From a virus, in IMG/VR virus record IMGVR_UViG_3300020009_000073, positions 1-20,946 of that record: a DNA stretch of 20,946 nt; one strand, 5' to 3'. The position numbers were made by a program, and so were the translations under genes. Under the pieces are notes generated by a model, which worked only from the letters and a program-made list of their open reading frames with translations, was not told the DNA's origin and made no database searches. Positions within the stretch are counted from its first letter, which is position 1; each line of letters starts with the position of its first letter. Below are positions 14,759 to 19,343 of this stretch, one piece after another.

Positions 14759-14774
14759 TTCTGTCTTTCTGTTG

Positions 14775-14796
14775 ATGGGGCCGAAGCCCCATTATA
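14775..14796 (-). promoter_or_regulatory. TATAAT promoter adjoining a TTCG-loop hairpin
   Basis: TATAAT at 14796-14791 follows CGGG. The hairpin ATGGGGC-TTCG-GCCCCAT (14792-14775) begins within the -10 box itself; C(UUCG)G is an unusually stable RNA tetraloop. If transcription begins the normal 6-8 bases after the -10, only half of the stem is in the RNA, so the hairpin may act on transcripts from further upstream. Confidence 0.6.
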
Positions 14797-14801
14797 CCCG
14801 A

Positions 14802-15608
14802 TTATTTAGCGACGATGTCAAGCACGCGATTGGCGAAGGTCCAGATATTGCCGTTGAAGTCGATGTCACGGTTCACCGAGTGGATGCCCGAGACGGTGAT
14901 GTTGCGACCGCCGCGGTCTTGTGCAGCGTAGCCGCCCTTCATGGCGTTCTCTTGCACGCGGTTAAACACGCTCCAGAGGGTGTTGCTGTCATCTTCAGCA
15001 CGACGCACAGACAGGAGGCCGTCGACGTGGTCTTCGCGCTTCTCGCCCCACTTCAGGAGGGTTGCGCCCGTGGCGAACTCGATGGCTTGCTGCTTGCTCA
15101 GCTCGACCTTCTTCATCTTTTCGATGCGGGGCAGTGCCAGGTTCGTGTGAACTTCGCGAACGAGGTTCGTGCCGTCGAGGATGTGGTCCATCATCTTCGG
15201 GTCATTGTGCAGCACGCGAATGCGACCGTAAGTTGCCGAGGGGATCATCAGACCGTTGAGGCACGCCAGCACCTTCAGAGCGGCCATCATTTCATAGGCC
15301 GAGGTGCGGTTGTGACTGTTCGTCATGGCCAGCTCCGGCACGTAGTCGCCCACTGCGAGCTTGCCCGTGAGGTAGTCATTGTGAACCAGACGCACGAGGT
15401 GCTTTGCGTAGGGCTTCTTCTCGGAGTTGAGGGTGCGCGATTGCGTGGCGCTAACCACTTCCCAGCCTTCGCTGCGCATCGTGTCAATCACGTCGGCGGT
15501 GCGAACGAATTGGTAGCGGTCGGAAGCGCCGGGACCTGCTTCTTCAGCGAAGACGCTGGGAGCGGAACGGGCGATGTCGGAGTTCGTGAGAGCGAGGAGC
15601 TTAGCCAT
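14802..15608 (-). CDS. DUF932 family phage/plasmid protein, 268 aa
   Basis: The blocks RYQFVRTADVIDTMRSEGW (32-50), KPYAKHLVRL, VGDYVPELAMTNSHNRTSAY (87-106) and ALKVLACLNGLMI match DUF932, a family found in phages and conjugative plasmids whose role is still unclear. The remaining half carries a long helical stretch (RIEKMKKVELSKQQAIEFAT) and ends in WTFANRVLDIVAK, typical in length for the family. The gene has a CATAAT -10, an 8-bp leader hairpin and CCCCAGAAAGG before ATG 15608. It is next to a DUF2786 gene, a neighbour often seen with DUF932 on mobile elements. Confidence 0.85.
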   Translation of the reverse strand: MAKLLALTNSDIARSAPSVFAEEAGPGASDRYQFVRTADVIDTMRSEGWEVVSATQSRTLNSEKKPYAKHLVRLVHNDYLTGKLAVGDYVPELAMTNSHNRTSAYEMMAALKVLACLNGLMIPSATYGRIRVLHNDPKMMDHILDGTNLVREVHTNLALPRIEKMKKVELSKQQAIEFATGATLLKWGEKREDHVDGLLSVRRAEDDSNTLWSVFNRVQENAMKGGYAAQDRGGRNITVSGIHSVNRDIDFNGNIWTFANRVLDIVAK

Positions 15609-15628
15609 GATTTGCCTTTCTGGGGTTG

Positions 15629-15660
15629 TCGCAACAACGTGTTGCGATGGGTGTATTATG
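15629..15660 (-). promoter_or_regulatory. CATAAT promoter with 8-bp 5' hairpin for the DUF932 gene
   Basis: The -10 candidate CATAAT is at 15660-15655. Seven bases on, TCGCAACA-CGT-TGTTGCGA (15647-15629) forms a perfect 8-bp stem with a 3-base loop, the same geometry as the hairpins of the 45-bp repeats at 17054 and 17950. CAGAAAGG then precedes the start. Confidence 0.6.
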
Positions 15661-15665
15661 GGGCA

Positions 15666-15692
15666 GAAAATGAGCTCCTACGTTGAGGAACC
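15666..15692 (-). terminator. Possible rho-independent terminator after the DUF2786 gene
   Basis: On the transcribed strand GGTTCCT-CAACGT-AGGAGCT pairs over about 7 bp with wobbles and is followed by CATTTTC. The stem is modest and the U-run short. It lies between the DUF2786 stop and the DUF932 promoter. Confidence 0.4.
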
Positions 15693-15706
15693 CATCTTCT
15701 TTGTTA

Positions 15707-16513
15707 CTAGTTGTGACCGACGCGTTTAACGTACTCGTCAATTCTGGCACGGTCGTCAGCCTGGCCACCAATGGCGCGGCGGTTGACGTCGATCTTCTTG
15801 CCAGCCTCGCGGCCGTCGTGGAACGCCACCGGGTCGAACTTCGACTTCGTGGTGCGCGACTCGTACTTGAACTCGCCGAACTTCTCTGCGATGGCGTGCT
15901 GCTTGACCACGACCAGCGCCCGGCTGGCGACCTGGGCCTGCTGCTCGGCCTGGCGCTCCGCGGCGACAGCCTCGATCGTGTGCAGGATGCCCGTGGCCAT
16001 GCCGTTACGGTAGGAGTTCATCACGACGCGACCGCCAGCCAGGTAGCGCGGGTGCTTGCGGAACTCTTTGCACAGGCGGTTCACCGTCTTGATGAGGTAC
16101 TCGTACGTCCACGAGGCGACCTTGACGTCGGTGTCGTACCCGTAGAAGCGGATGCAGGCTTCCTGCCCCTTCTCAGTGATGGTGTACTGGCTACGGGCAC
16201 CGCAGTCGTGCATGTGGGCCACCGCCACGGCAATCCACTGTGCCCAGCCTGGCACGCGCTCGCAGGGCGTTCCGTTGTCCTTGGCGGTTGCCACGACATC
16301 GGCGACGACCATGTGCTCGCCGTGACCCTTGCGCACGTCGTTGGCGATCTCCTGGGCGAAGTCAATGTTGAACTTGCGCATGAGCTTCTCAGCCTGGGCA
16401 GCAGCGGCAGCTGCCTCGTGCTCGTTGGCACGGTCGTCGTTGGCGATGGCCAGGAGCTTCTGAACGCGGCGAAGGACGGACTCACGCTCGGTGTTGATGT
16501 TGGATGTTGTCAT
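15707..16513 (-). CDS. DUF2786 domain protein, 268 aa
   Basis: Residues about 14-58 (VLRRVQKLLAIANDDRANEH, then EAAAAAAQAEKLMRKFNI) are the DUF2786 signature, a helical hairpin in which L.KI.KLLALA and NEHEA..A...A..LL.K.N recur. The middle portion holds VPGWAQWIAVAVAHMHDCGA and a beta-rich segment with FYGYDTDVKVASWTYEYLI, as in longer phage DUF2786 proteins. The C-terminus has GREAGKKIDVNRRAIGG. The function of the family is unknown. The start is ATG 16513 behind AATAGAAAGCACATC. An upstream palindrome (CCCCCCTTAAGGGGGG) separates it from the preceding gene. Confidence 0.85.
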   Translation of the reverse strand: MTTSNINTERESVLRRVQKLLAIANDDRANEHEAAAAAAQAEKLMRKFNIDFAQEIANDVRKGHGEHMVVADVVATAKDNGTPCERVPGWAQWIAVAVAHMHDCGARSQYTITEKGQEACIRFYGYDTDVKVASWTYEYLIKTVNRLCKEFRKHPRYLAGGRVVMNSYRNGMATGILHTIEAVAAERQAEQQAQVASRALVVVKQHAIAEKFGEFKYESRTTKSKFDPVAFHDGREAGKKIDVNRRAIGGQADDRARIDEYVKRVGHN

Positions 16514-16550
16514 GATGTGCTTTCTATTGAAAATATTTCGGGACTACCTT

Positions 16551-16566
16551 CCCCCCTTAAGGGGGG
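16551..16566. terminator. Perfect 16-bp palindrome, possible terminator
   Basis: CCCCCCTTAAGGGGGG can form a 6-bp G/C stem with a TTAA loop. No T-run follows on the transcribed strand (GGGGGG is followed by AAGGTAG), so it is at best a weak or factor-dependent terminator or a processing hairpin between the 65-aa gene and the DUF2786 gene. Confidence 0.4.
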
Positions 16567-16575
16567 ATGGAGGGG

Positions 16576-16773
16576 TTAGAACAAAGTTGTGAAGCGATCC
16601 TGCTCGGGTGTGAGTGTGAACGCGTCGGCCGGGACTTCATTGTCGTTGACGTTGCCGAGGTACACAGCACCGTCGCCACGGCCTTCGCAGAACTTGCAGT
16701 GTTCGTCGATTTGTTCTTGTGTGCGGAACGGACCGACGTATGCGCGAGCCAGGTCTTCGAAGATTGCGTACAT
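16576..16773 (-). CDS. Small protein with CxxC, 65 aa
   Basis: Starts MYAIFEDLARAYVGPFRTQE and contains EHCKFCEGRGDGAVYLG, where CKFC plus a preceding His could bind a metal. The rest is acidic (NVNDNEVPADAFTLTPEQD). ATG 16773 follows GCAAGGCACATC, a variant of the regional leader; the longer frame runs into the upstream gene. A possible -10 (CATAAT preceded by TGG, extended type) overlaps the upstream stop codon at 16808. No family is recognised. Confidence 0.7.
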   Translation of the reverse strand: MYAIFEDLARAYVGPFRTQEQIDEHCKFCEGRGDGAVYLGNVNDNEVPADAFTLTPEQDRFTTLF

Positions 16774-16804
16774 GATGTGCCTTGCGGTGTTGATTGGGGA
16801 AACT

Positions 16805-16810
16805 TGATTA
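16805..16810 (-). promoter_or_regulatory. Possible extended -10 (TGGCATAAT) overlapping a stop codon
   Basis: CATAAT preceded by TGG gives the extended -10 form TGn. Its TAA is the stop codon of the 78-aa gene, and it lies about 30 bases before the leader of the 65-aa gene. No -35 is seen. Confidence 0.4.
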
Positions 16811-17044
16811 TGCCACGAAGAAGTCAGCGCCGGTGAACTCGACGGCAACACCGGCTGCGTGGCAGTACGATTCCCAGCAAGCGGCGGTGATTGCCTGGGC
16901 GCGCAGGGCGTCGAAGCGGCTGGCCATGTAGGCCGAACGGAAGTTGCCTTCGAGCTTCTTGCCGCGGGCAGCGTGGACGGTGAGCGAGGAGCCAGCCTTG
17001 GCGAGCTTGGACACGAGGGCGAGGACGTTGGAGGAGGAGTTCAT
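16808..17044 (-). CDS. Hypothetical protein, 78 aa
   Basis: Begins MNSSSNVLALVSKLAKAGSS, a Ser-rich helix, then LTVHAARGKKLEGNFRSAYM and ALRAQAITAACWESYCHAAG, ending GADFFVA. It is basic in the middle and helical overall, with two cysteines. ATG 17044 is chosen for its CAGAAAGGCCTCC leader; the longer frame reads through the promoter and hairpin. It carries copy 1 of the 45-bp leader repeat and is preceded by a good terminator, so it should be a single transcription unit. Family not recognised. Confidence 0.7.
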   Translation of the reverse strand: MNSSSNVLALVSKLAKAGSSLTVHAARGKKLEGNFRSAYMASRFDALRAQAITAACWESYCHAAGVAVEFTGADFFVA

Positions 17045-17053
17045 TTTGGAGGC

Positions 17054-17098
17054 CTTTCTGTTGTTCGCCAAACCGTTCGGCGATGAGTTAATGTACCC
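17054..17098 (-). repeat. 45-bp leader repeat, copy 1
   Basis: Together with 17950-17994 this is a 45-base direct repeat with a single mismatch (17070 A versus 17966 G). It contains, in transcription order, GGGTACATTAACTCA (-10 candidate TACATT at 17095-17090), the hairpin 17083-17065 and AACAACAGAAAG, which includes the ribosome site. It is a promoter plus 5' leader cassette. Confidence 0.85.
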
Positions 17099-17100
17099 TG

Positions 17101-17124
17101 AAAAGAGGCAGCTCCCGCCGCCTC
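17101..17124 (-). terminator. Rho-independent terminator after the 71-aa gene
   Basis: Read leftward, GAGGCGGC-GGGA-GCTGCCTC forms an 8-bp stem with one G-U pair and a GGGA loop, directly followed by TTTTC. It lies between the stop at 17132 and the next -10 (17095-17090), so terminator and promoter are only a few bases apart. Confidence 0.7.
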
Positions 17125-17131
17125 GCCGCAT

Positions 17132-17347
17132 TCAATTGTTAGAAGATGTATCTCTGACAGCCAGGTCGATGGCCAGCTTACGCTTTTCGTGTCTCAGAAT
17201 GGCCTCGACTAGACCGTGTTGTTTTAAGTCAGGCAGGATCTGAGCGCGTGCCGCGTCGTAGAGCGGGCGCATGGTGGCGAGTGCCTCCTGGCGGCGGAGC
17301 TCTTTTGCCTTGGCGGAGATGTTCTGTTTGTAATCTTCGAAGCTCAT
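17132..17347 (-). CDS. Small charged helical protein, 71 aa
   Basis: MSFEDYKQNISAKAKELRRQ, then EALATMRPLYDAARAQILPD and HEKRKLAIDLAVRD: a basic, helix-rich sequence with coiled-coil potential. There are no cysteines or membrane segments. The start lies 9 bases after the stop of the upstream 109-aa gene and has only a weak ribosome site (GAGAAACCAAA), so it is probably co-transcribed and coupled. A rho-independent terminator follows its stop. Family not recognised. Confidence 0.7.
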   Translation of the reverse strand: MSFEDYKQNISAKAKELRRQEALATMRPLYDAARAQILPDLKQHGLVEAILRHEKRKLAIDLAVRDTSSNN

Positions 17348-17356
17348 TTTGGTTTC

Positions 17357-17686
17357 TCAGTGATGGTTGGTCTTGCACTCATGGGCAACGCCCTTGCCAA
17401 GGTCGACCGCGGTGAATGTCACCCGGCCTTTGTACTGCGGATTCATTCTGGTGAGGTAGTCCGCCATCGACACCGCACGGCTCATCGTGGTGAGCTTGAC
17501 CGAGTAGATGATCGACAAATCCCCCTCGGTCATGCGCACAGCGTAGCGCCCTTGCGGGTGCGACAGCATGCAGTTCGGGCCGTAGCTGAACCACGAGTGG
17601 GACTCCTCGTCCCAGGCCTCGTCGGCCACGGGCTTGCCGCAGTAGATGCAGTTCGGGCGTGCAGGAATGTTCTTGAAATACGACAT
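17357..17686 (-). CDS. Zinc-ribbon-like small protein, 109 aa
   Basis: The N-terminal PNCIYCGKPVADEAW gives a CxxC knuckle, and a third cysteine with neighbouring His (YGPNCMLSHPQG) about 25 residues later could complete a metal site. The remainder has LSIIYSVKLTTMSRAVSMAD and a final AHECKTNHH. It looks like a short treble-clef or rubredoxin-type knuckle, of a kind common in phage proteins, with no assignable activity. The leader carries a TAAAAT -10 and a 6-bp hairpin, but the ribosome site is CGAGGAAC rather than the regional CAGAAAGG. Confidence 0.75.
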   Translation of the reverse strand: MSYFKNIPARPNCIYCGKPVADEAWDEESHSWFSYGPNCMLSHPQGRYAVRMTEGDLSIIYSVKLTTMSRAVSMADYLTRMNPQYKGRVTFTAVDLGKGVAHECKTNHH

Positions 17687-17697
17687 TTGTTCCTCGA

Positions 17698-17724
17698 GGG
17701 GGCTGTGCCCCCTTCTTGATTTTA
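17698..17724 (-). promoter_or_regulatory. TAAAAT promoter with 5' hairpin for the zinc-knuckle gene
   Basis: TAAAAT (17724-17719) includes the TAA stop of the upstream gene. Six bases on, GGGGGC-ACA-GCCCCC (17712-17698) forms a 6-bp stem with a 3-base loop. No -35 is evident. The hairpin could equally be a weak terminator of the upstream gene. Confidence 0.5.
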
Positions 17725-17943
17725 GTTCGCGACGCAGAAGTGAAAGTGGACGCCGCCTTGAATTGCGCGTTCACCCAGGAACAGAGGGAAGAAACGACCT
17801 TCAGGGTTTGCCACGATCACGAAGTCCAGACGCTCGCCGCCCTGTGCCATCCGCGGGCCGAAGGCTTTCTCAACTGCCTTGACAGCGTTTTCACGCGTGG
17901 CATAGGTCTTGGTCGGGGTCATGTTCAGGAGGCTGATGGTCAT
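17722..17943 (-). CDS. Hypothetical protein, 73 aa
   Basis: Starts MTISLLNMTPTKTYATRENA, followed by a helix VKAVEKAFGPRM and a beta-rich second half (RLDFVIVANPEGRFFPLFLG, then VHFHFCVAN). The pattern TKTYATRENAVKAVEKAFG resembles the strand-helix unit of small phage proteins that read an amino-acid pair then a repeat helix, but I recognise no family. Copy 2 of the 45-bp leader repeat provides its promoter and ribosome site (CAGAAAGACAGAA). Confidence 0.7.
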   Translation of the reverse strand: MTISLLNMTPTKTYATRENAVKAVEKAFGPRMAQGGERLDFVIVANPEGRFFPLFLGERAIQGGVHFHFCVAN

Positions 17944-17949
17944 TTCTGT

Positions 17950-17994
17950 CTTTCTGTTGTTCGCCGAACCGTTCGGCGATGAGTTAATGTACCC
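17950..17994 (-). repeat. 45-bp leader repeat, copy 2
   Basis: Second copy of the cassette at 17054-17098. The hairpin here is perfect: TCGCCGAACGGTTCGGCGA on the transcribed strand (17979-17961), an 8-bp stem with a CGG loop. The -10 candidate TACATT is at 17991-17986. The single difference from copy 1 replaces a G-C pair with a G-U pair in the RNA. Confidence 0.85.
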
Positions 17995-18001
17995 CAGATT
18001 T

Positions 18002-18022
18002 GCCCCAGAACTGTGCTGGGGC
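18002..18022 (-). terminator. Hairpin upstream of leader copy 2, possible terminator
   Basis: GCCCCAG-CACAGTT-CTGGGGC forms a 7-bp stem after the stop at 18036. AAATC, not a T-run, follows in the transcribed direction, so termination would be weak; on the opposite strand the stem is followed by CAAAAG. Confidence 0.4.
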
Positions 18023-18035
18023 CAAAAGAATTTTG

Positions 18036-18287
18036 CTAGTCGTCAATTTCCAACACGACCTCGAGGTCCATGCTGTGCCGATTGACCCATCTGACTAGAT
18101 CAGTCAGGCTGGCATCCGCGGGCAGTACGCCCATGATTTCGCCTCGTACTGATTTAACCTCCAGGTCTTCGTCGTCGAGAATTACTTGATTGATTACTGC
18201 AGTGAGCTCTTCCTCTGTGCCAGCAGCCGTGAGCGGATAGTAGGGATGGTCTGACCGCTCTGACATAGGGATGACGTGCAATTTCAT
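18036..18287 (-). CDS. Hypothetical acidic protein, 83 aa
   Basis: Starts MKLHVIPMSERSDHPYYPLT, then a helix EEELTAVINQVILDDEDLEV, a SVRGEIMGVLPADASLTDLV segment and the ending HSMDLEVVLEIDD. It is clearly acidic, without cysteines or membrane segments. It has a TATAAT promoter of its own and the leader ACCAGAAAGGTAAATTC. No family is recognised; an early anti-host or regulatory protein is possible but unsupported. Confidence 0.7.
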   Translation of the reverse strand: MKLHVIPMSERSDHPYYPLTAAGTEEELTAVINQVILDDEDLEVKSVRGEIMGVLPADASLTDLVRWVNRHSMDLEVVLEIDD

Positions 18288-18316
18288 GAATTTACCTTTC
18301 TGGTGTAGGGGCTTAA

Positions 18317-18322
18317 ATTATA
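18317..18322 (-). promoter_or_regulatory. TATAAT promoter for the 83-aa gene
   Basis: TATAAT at 18322-18317 lies within GGGCTATAATTTAAGCCC, a 5-bp inverted repeat around the -10 box. The following bases (TTAAGCCCCTACACCAGAAAGG) closely parallel the leader of the gene at 13333 (TGAAGCTCACCCCAGAAAGG). Confidence 0.6.
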
Positions 18323-18366
18323 GCCCGAAAGTACCCCATTAGCCAGGGTACTGTCGCGCTAAATTT

Positions 18367-18540
18367 TTACCACCTGACACTCGGGTCTTTGGCTGCCCAC
18401 TTGGCCAGGGCTTGATACTGAGCTTCAGAAATCCATCCGCGTTCACCGTATTGCACGGCAATAGAGCTGAGGAACTGGCTGCGTTCGCAATTGGAAGCGA
18501 GCCAGCGTTGTTGTAGGTCGGAGAGGGTACGTTTGTTCAT
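18367..18540 (-). CDS. Hypothetical small protein, 57 aa, apparently leaderless
   Basis: Reads MNKRTLSDLQQRWLASNCER, then SQFLSSIAVQYGERGWISEA and QYQALAKWAAKDPSVRW, an all-helical basic sequence with a GWIS.AQ..ALAKW pattern like small helical bundle proteins of phages. It has no ribosome site. A perfect extended -10 (TGCTATAAT) ends six bases before the ATG, so transcription would begin at or next to the start codon. Family not recognised. Confidence 0.7.
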   Translation of the reverse strand: MNKRTLSDLQQRWLASNCERSQFLSSIAVQYGERGWISEAQYQALAKWAAKDPSVRW

Positions 18541-18546
18541 GACCAG

Positions 18547-18555
18547 ATTATAGCA
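18547..18555 (-). promoter_or_regulatory. Extended -10 promoter TGCTATAAT, six bases before ATG 18540
   Basis: TGCTATAAT matches the extended -10 consensus TGnTATAAT exactly. The spacer to the start codon is CTGGTC. Normal initiation 6-8 bases after the -10 would give an mRNA beginning at the ATG. It overlaps the 3' end of the upstream gene. Confidence 0.65.
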
Positions 18556-18808
18556 CGAATACTGCCGGGCATCCTGCCCAGGCTGGAATGCAATCGTCGC
18601 AGAGAAACTTGCGCTCCGCGTAGCTGCGCGGGTCGCCGCTGGCAGGCCCGCAGTTCATGGTACAGACCTTGGAGGCCGGATCGAAGGTTGCCAGGTCAGC
18701 CGGTGTTGCCCGCTCCCAGACGACCGGCTTTGGTTCCGGTGGCCTGGAAGGCTTGTCGCGAGTTGGACCTGGCTTCTCGCGTGGCACAGGCTTGTCGTTG
18801 TGCTTCAC
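18548..18808 (-). CDS. Pro-rich, Cys-containing hypothetical protein, 86 aa
   Basis: The start is taken as GTG 18808, which overlaps the upstream stop as GTGA. The N-terminal 40 residues are Pro/Lys-rich (KPVPREKPGPTRDKPSRPPE). The C-terminal half has KVCTMNCGPASGDPRSYAE and KFLCDDCIPAWAGC, giving five cysteines in CxxxC and CxxC arrangements that may bind zinc. No ribosome site is seen beyond AGG next to the start, so translation probably depends on the upstream tail-anchored gene. An in-frame ATG further up (18871) lies inside that gene. Family not recognised. Confidence 0.65.
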   Translation of the reverse strand: MKHNDKPVPREKPGPTRDKPSRPPEPKPVVWERATPADLATFDPASKVCTMNCGPASGDPRSYAERKFLCDDCIPAWAGCPAVFVL

Positions 18809-19011
18809 CTGAAAAGCATTAACAGGGCACTGCCGATGATGATTGTGATGGCGGCAGCAGTGAGAACCCATGCCAGCAAGCCACCAGAGACGCCGGGCTT
18901 TGGGGGAGGTTCAGTGGTGCCCAGGTAGGTCGGGTTGACCGGCCTGTTGAAAGTGGTGCCTGGCTTGTTGTCGCTGGGGTCGTAGGGTTTGTTTGCGCGG
19001 TCGATGGCCAT
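18805..19011 (-). CDS. Tail-anchored membrane protein, 68 aa
   Basis: The N-terminal 42 residues are polar and Pro-rich (DPSDNKPGTTFNRPVNPTYL, EPPPKPG). Then SGGLLAWVLTAAAITIIIGS and ALLMLFR form one membrane segment at the extreme C-terminus, which is the layout of a tail-anchored protein with its N-terminus in the cytoplasm. The start has the regional leader ACCAGAAAGCAAACC and follows the secreted-protein gene by 15 bases. The stop overlaps the next start. It could be an accessory holin-like or superinfection-exclusion protein; the sequence alone does not decide. Confidence 0.75.
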   Translation of the reverse strand: MAIDRANKPYDPSDNKPGTTFNRPVNPTYLGTTEPPPKPGVSGGLLAWVLTAAAITIIIGSALLMLFR

Positions 19012-19026
19012 GGTTTGCTTTCTGGT

Positions 19027-19299
19027 TTAGTTGAGCTTGCCGACTTTCCACTTGCTGGGGTAAATGCCGATGCGACGGCAGGCATCACCTTCTGACAACT
19101 CAAGCGGCTTGCGCATTGAGATCTTTGCGTACTGCAAGGCGACGGCTCCATTAGCTGCCATATTCATCGCTGCTTGAAGTGCGGCTTCGCCACGGGCTGT
19201 CTTTACCATGTAGGCCATGCATGTGCCGACGTCTTCATCGGCTGATGCGAACGCGCTGGCGGAGATGAGGGCAAGGGAGAGGATTGCAATTGATTTCAT
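19027..19299 (-). CDS. Secreted (periplasmic) small protein with signal peptide, 90 aa
   Basis: ATG 19299 gives MKSIAILSLALISASAFASA followed by DED, a typical Sec signal peptide with a Lys, a hydrophobic core and cleavage after AFASA. The longer frame to 19347 starts inside the upstream gene. The mature part has two cysteines (GTCMAYMVKTARGEAALQAA, EGDACRRIGIYPSKW), perhaps one disulfide, and a helical Ala/Met-rich centre. The leader is AACAGAAAGCTAGAA, behind a TTCG-loop hairpin. A phage early-region protein exported to the periplasm may block superinfecting phages or alter the envelope; this is a guess from localisation. Confidence 0.8.
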   Translation of the reverse strand: MKSIAILSLALISASAFASADEDVGTCMAYMVKTARGEAALQAAMNMAANGAVALQYAKISMRKPLELSEGDACRRIGIYPSKWKVGKLN

Positions 19300-19318
19300 T
19301 TCTAGCTTTCTGTTAAGA

Positions 19319-19336
19319 GCGGGGCCGAAGCCCCGC
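19319..19336 (-). terminator. GC-rich hairpin with TTCG loop
   Basis: GCGGGGC-TTCG-GCCCCGC is a perfect 7-bp stem with the stable C(UUCG)G tetraloop, between the 279-aa gene and the secreted-protein gene. CTCTTAAC follows rather than a T-run. Its 14-base core GGGGCTTCGGCCCC is identical to the hairpin at 14775-14792. It may attenuate, or protect the 3' or 5' RNA end. Confidence 0.5.
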
Positions 19337-19343
19337 GGTTGAT

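Noticed and set aside
14331-14792. N-terminal extension of the 75-aa protein to 229 aa
   Set aside because: The extension is low-complexity, Arg/His/Pro-rich and runs across two well-supported coupled genes.
14718-16579. Long + strand open frames (322 and 298 codons) opposite the DUF932 and DUF2786 genes
   Set aside because: They are antisense to recognised families, cross intergenic leaders and have no ribosome site; GC-rich codon bias explains their length.
17054-17994. CRISPR-like or att repeats
   Set aside because: Only two copies, 0.9 kb apart, each correctly placed as promoter and leader before a gene.
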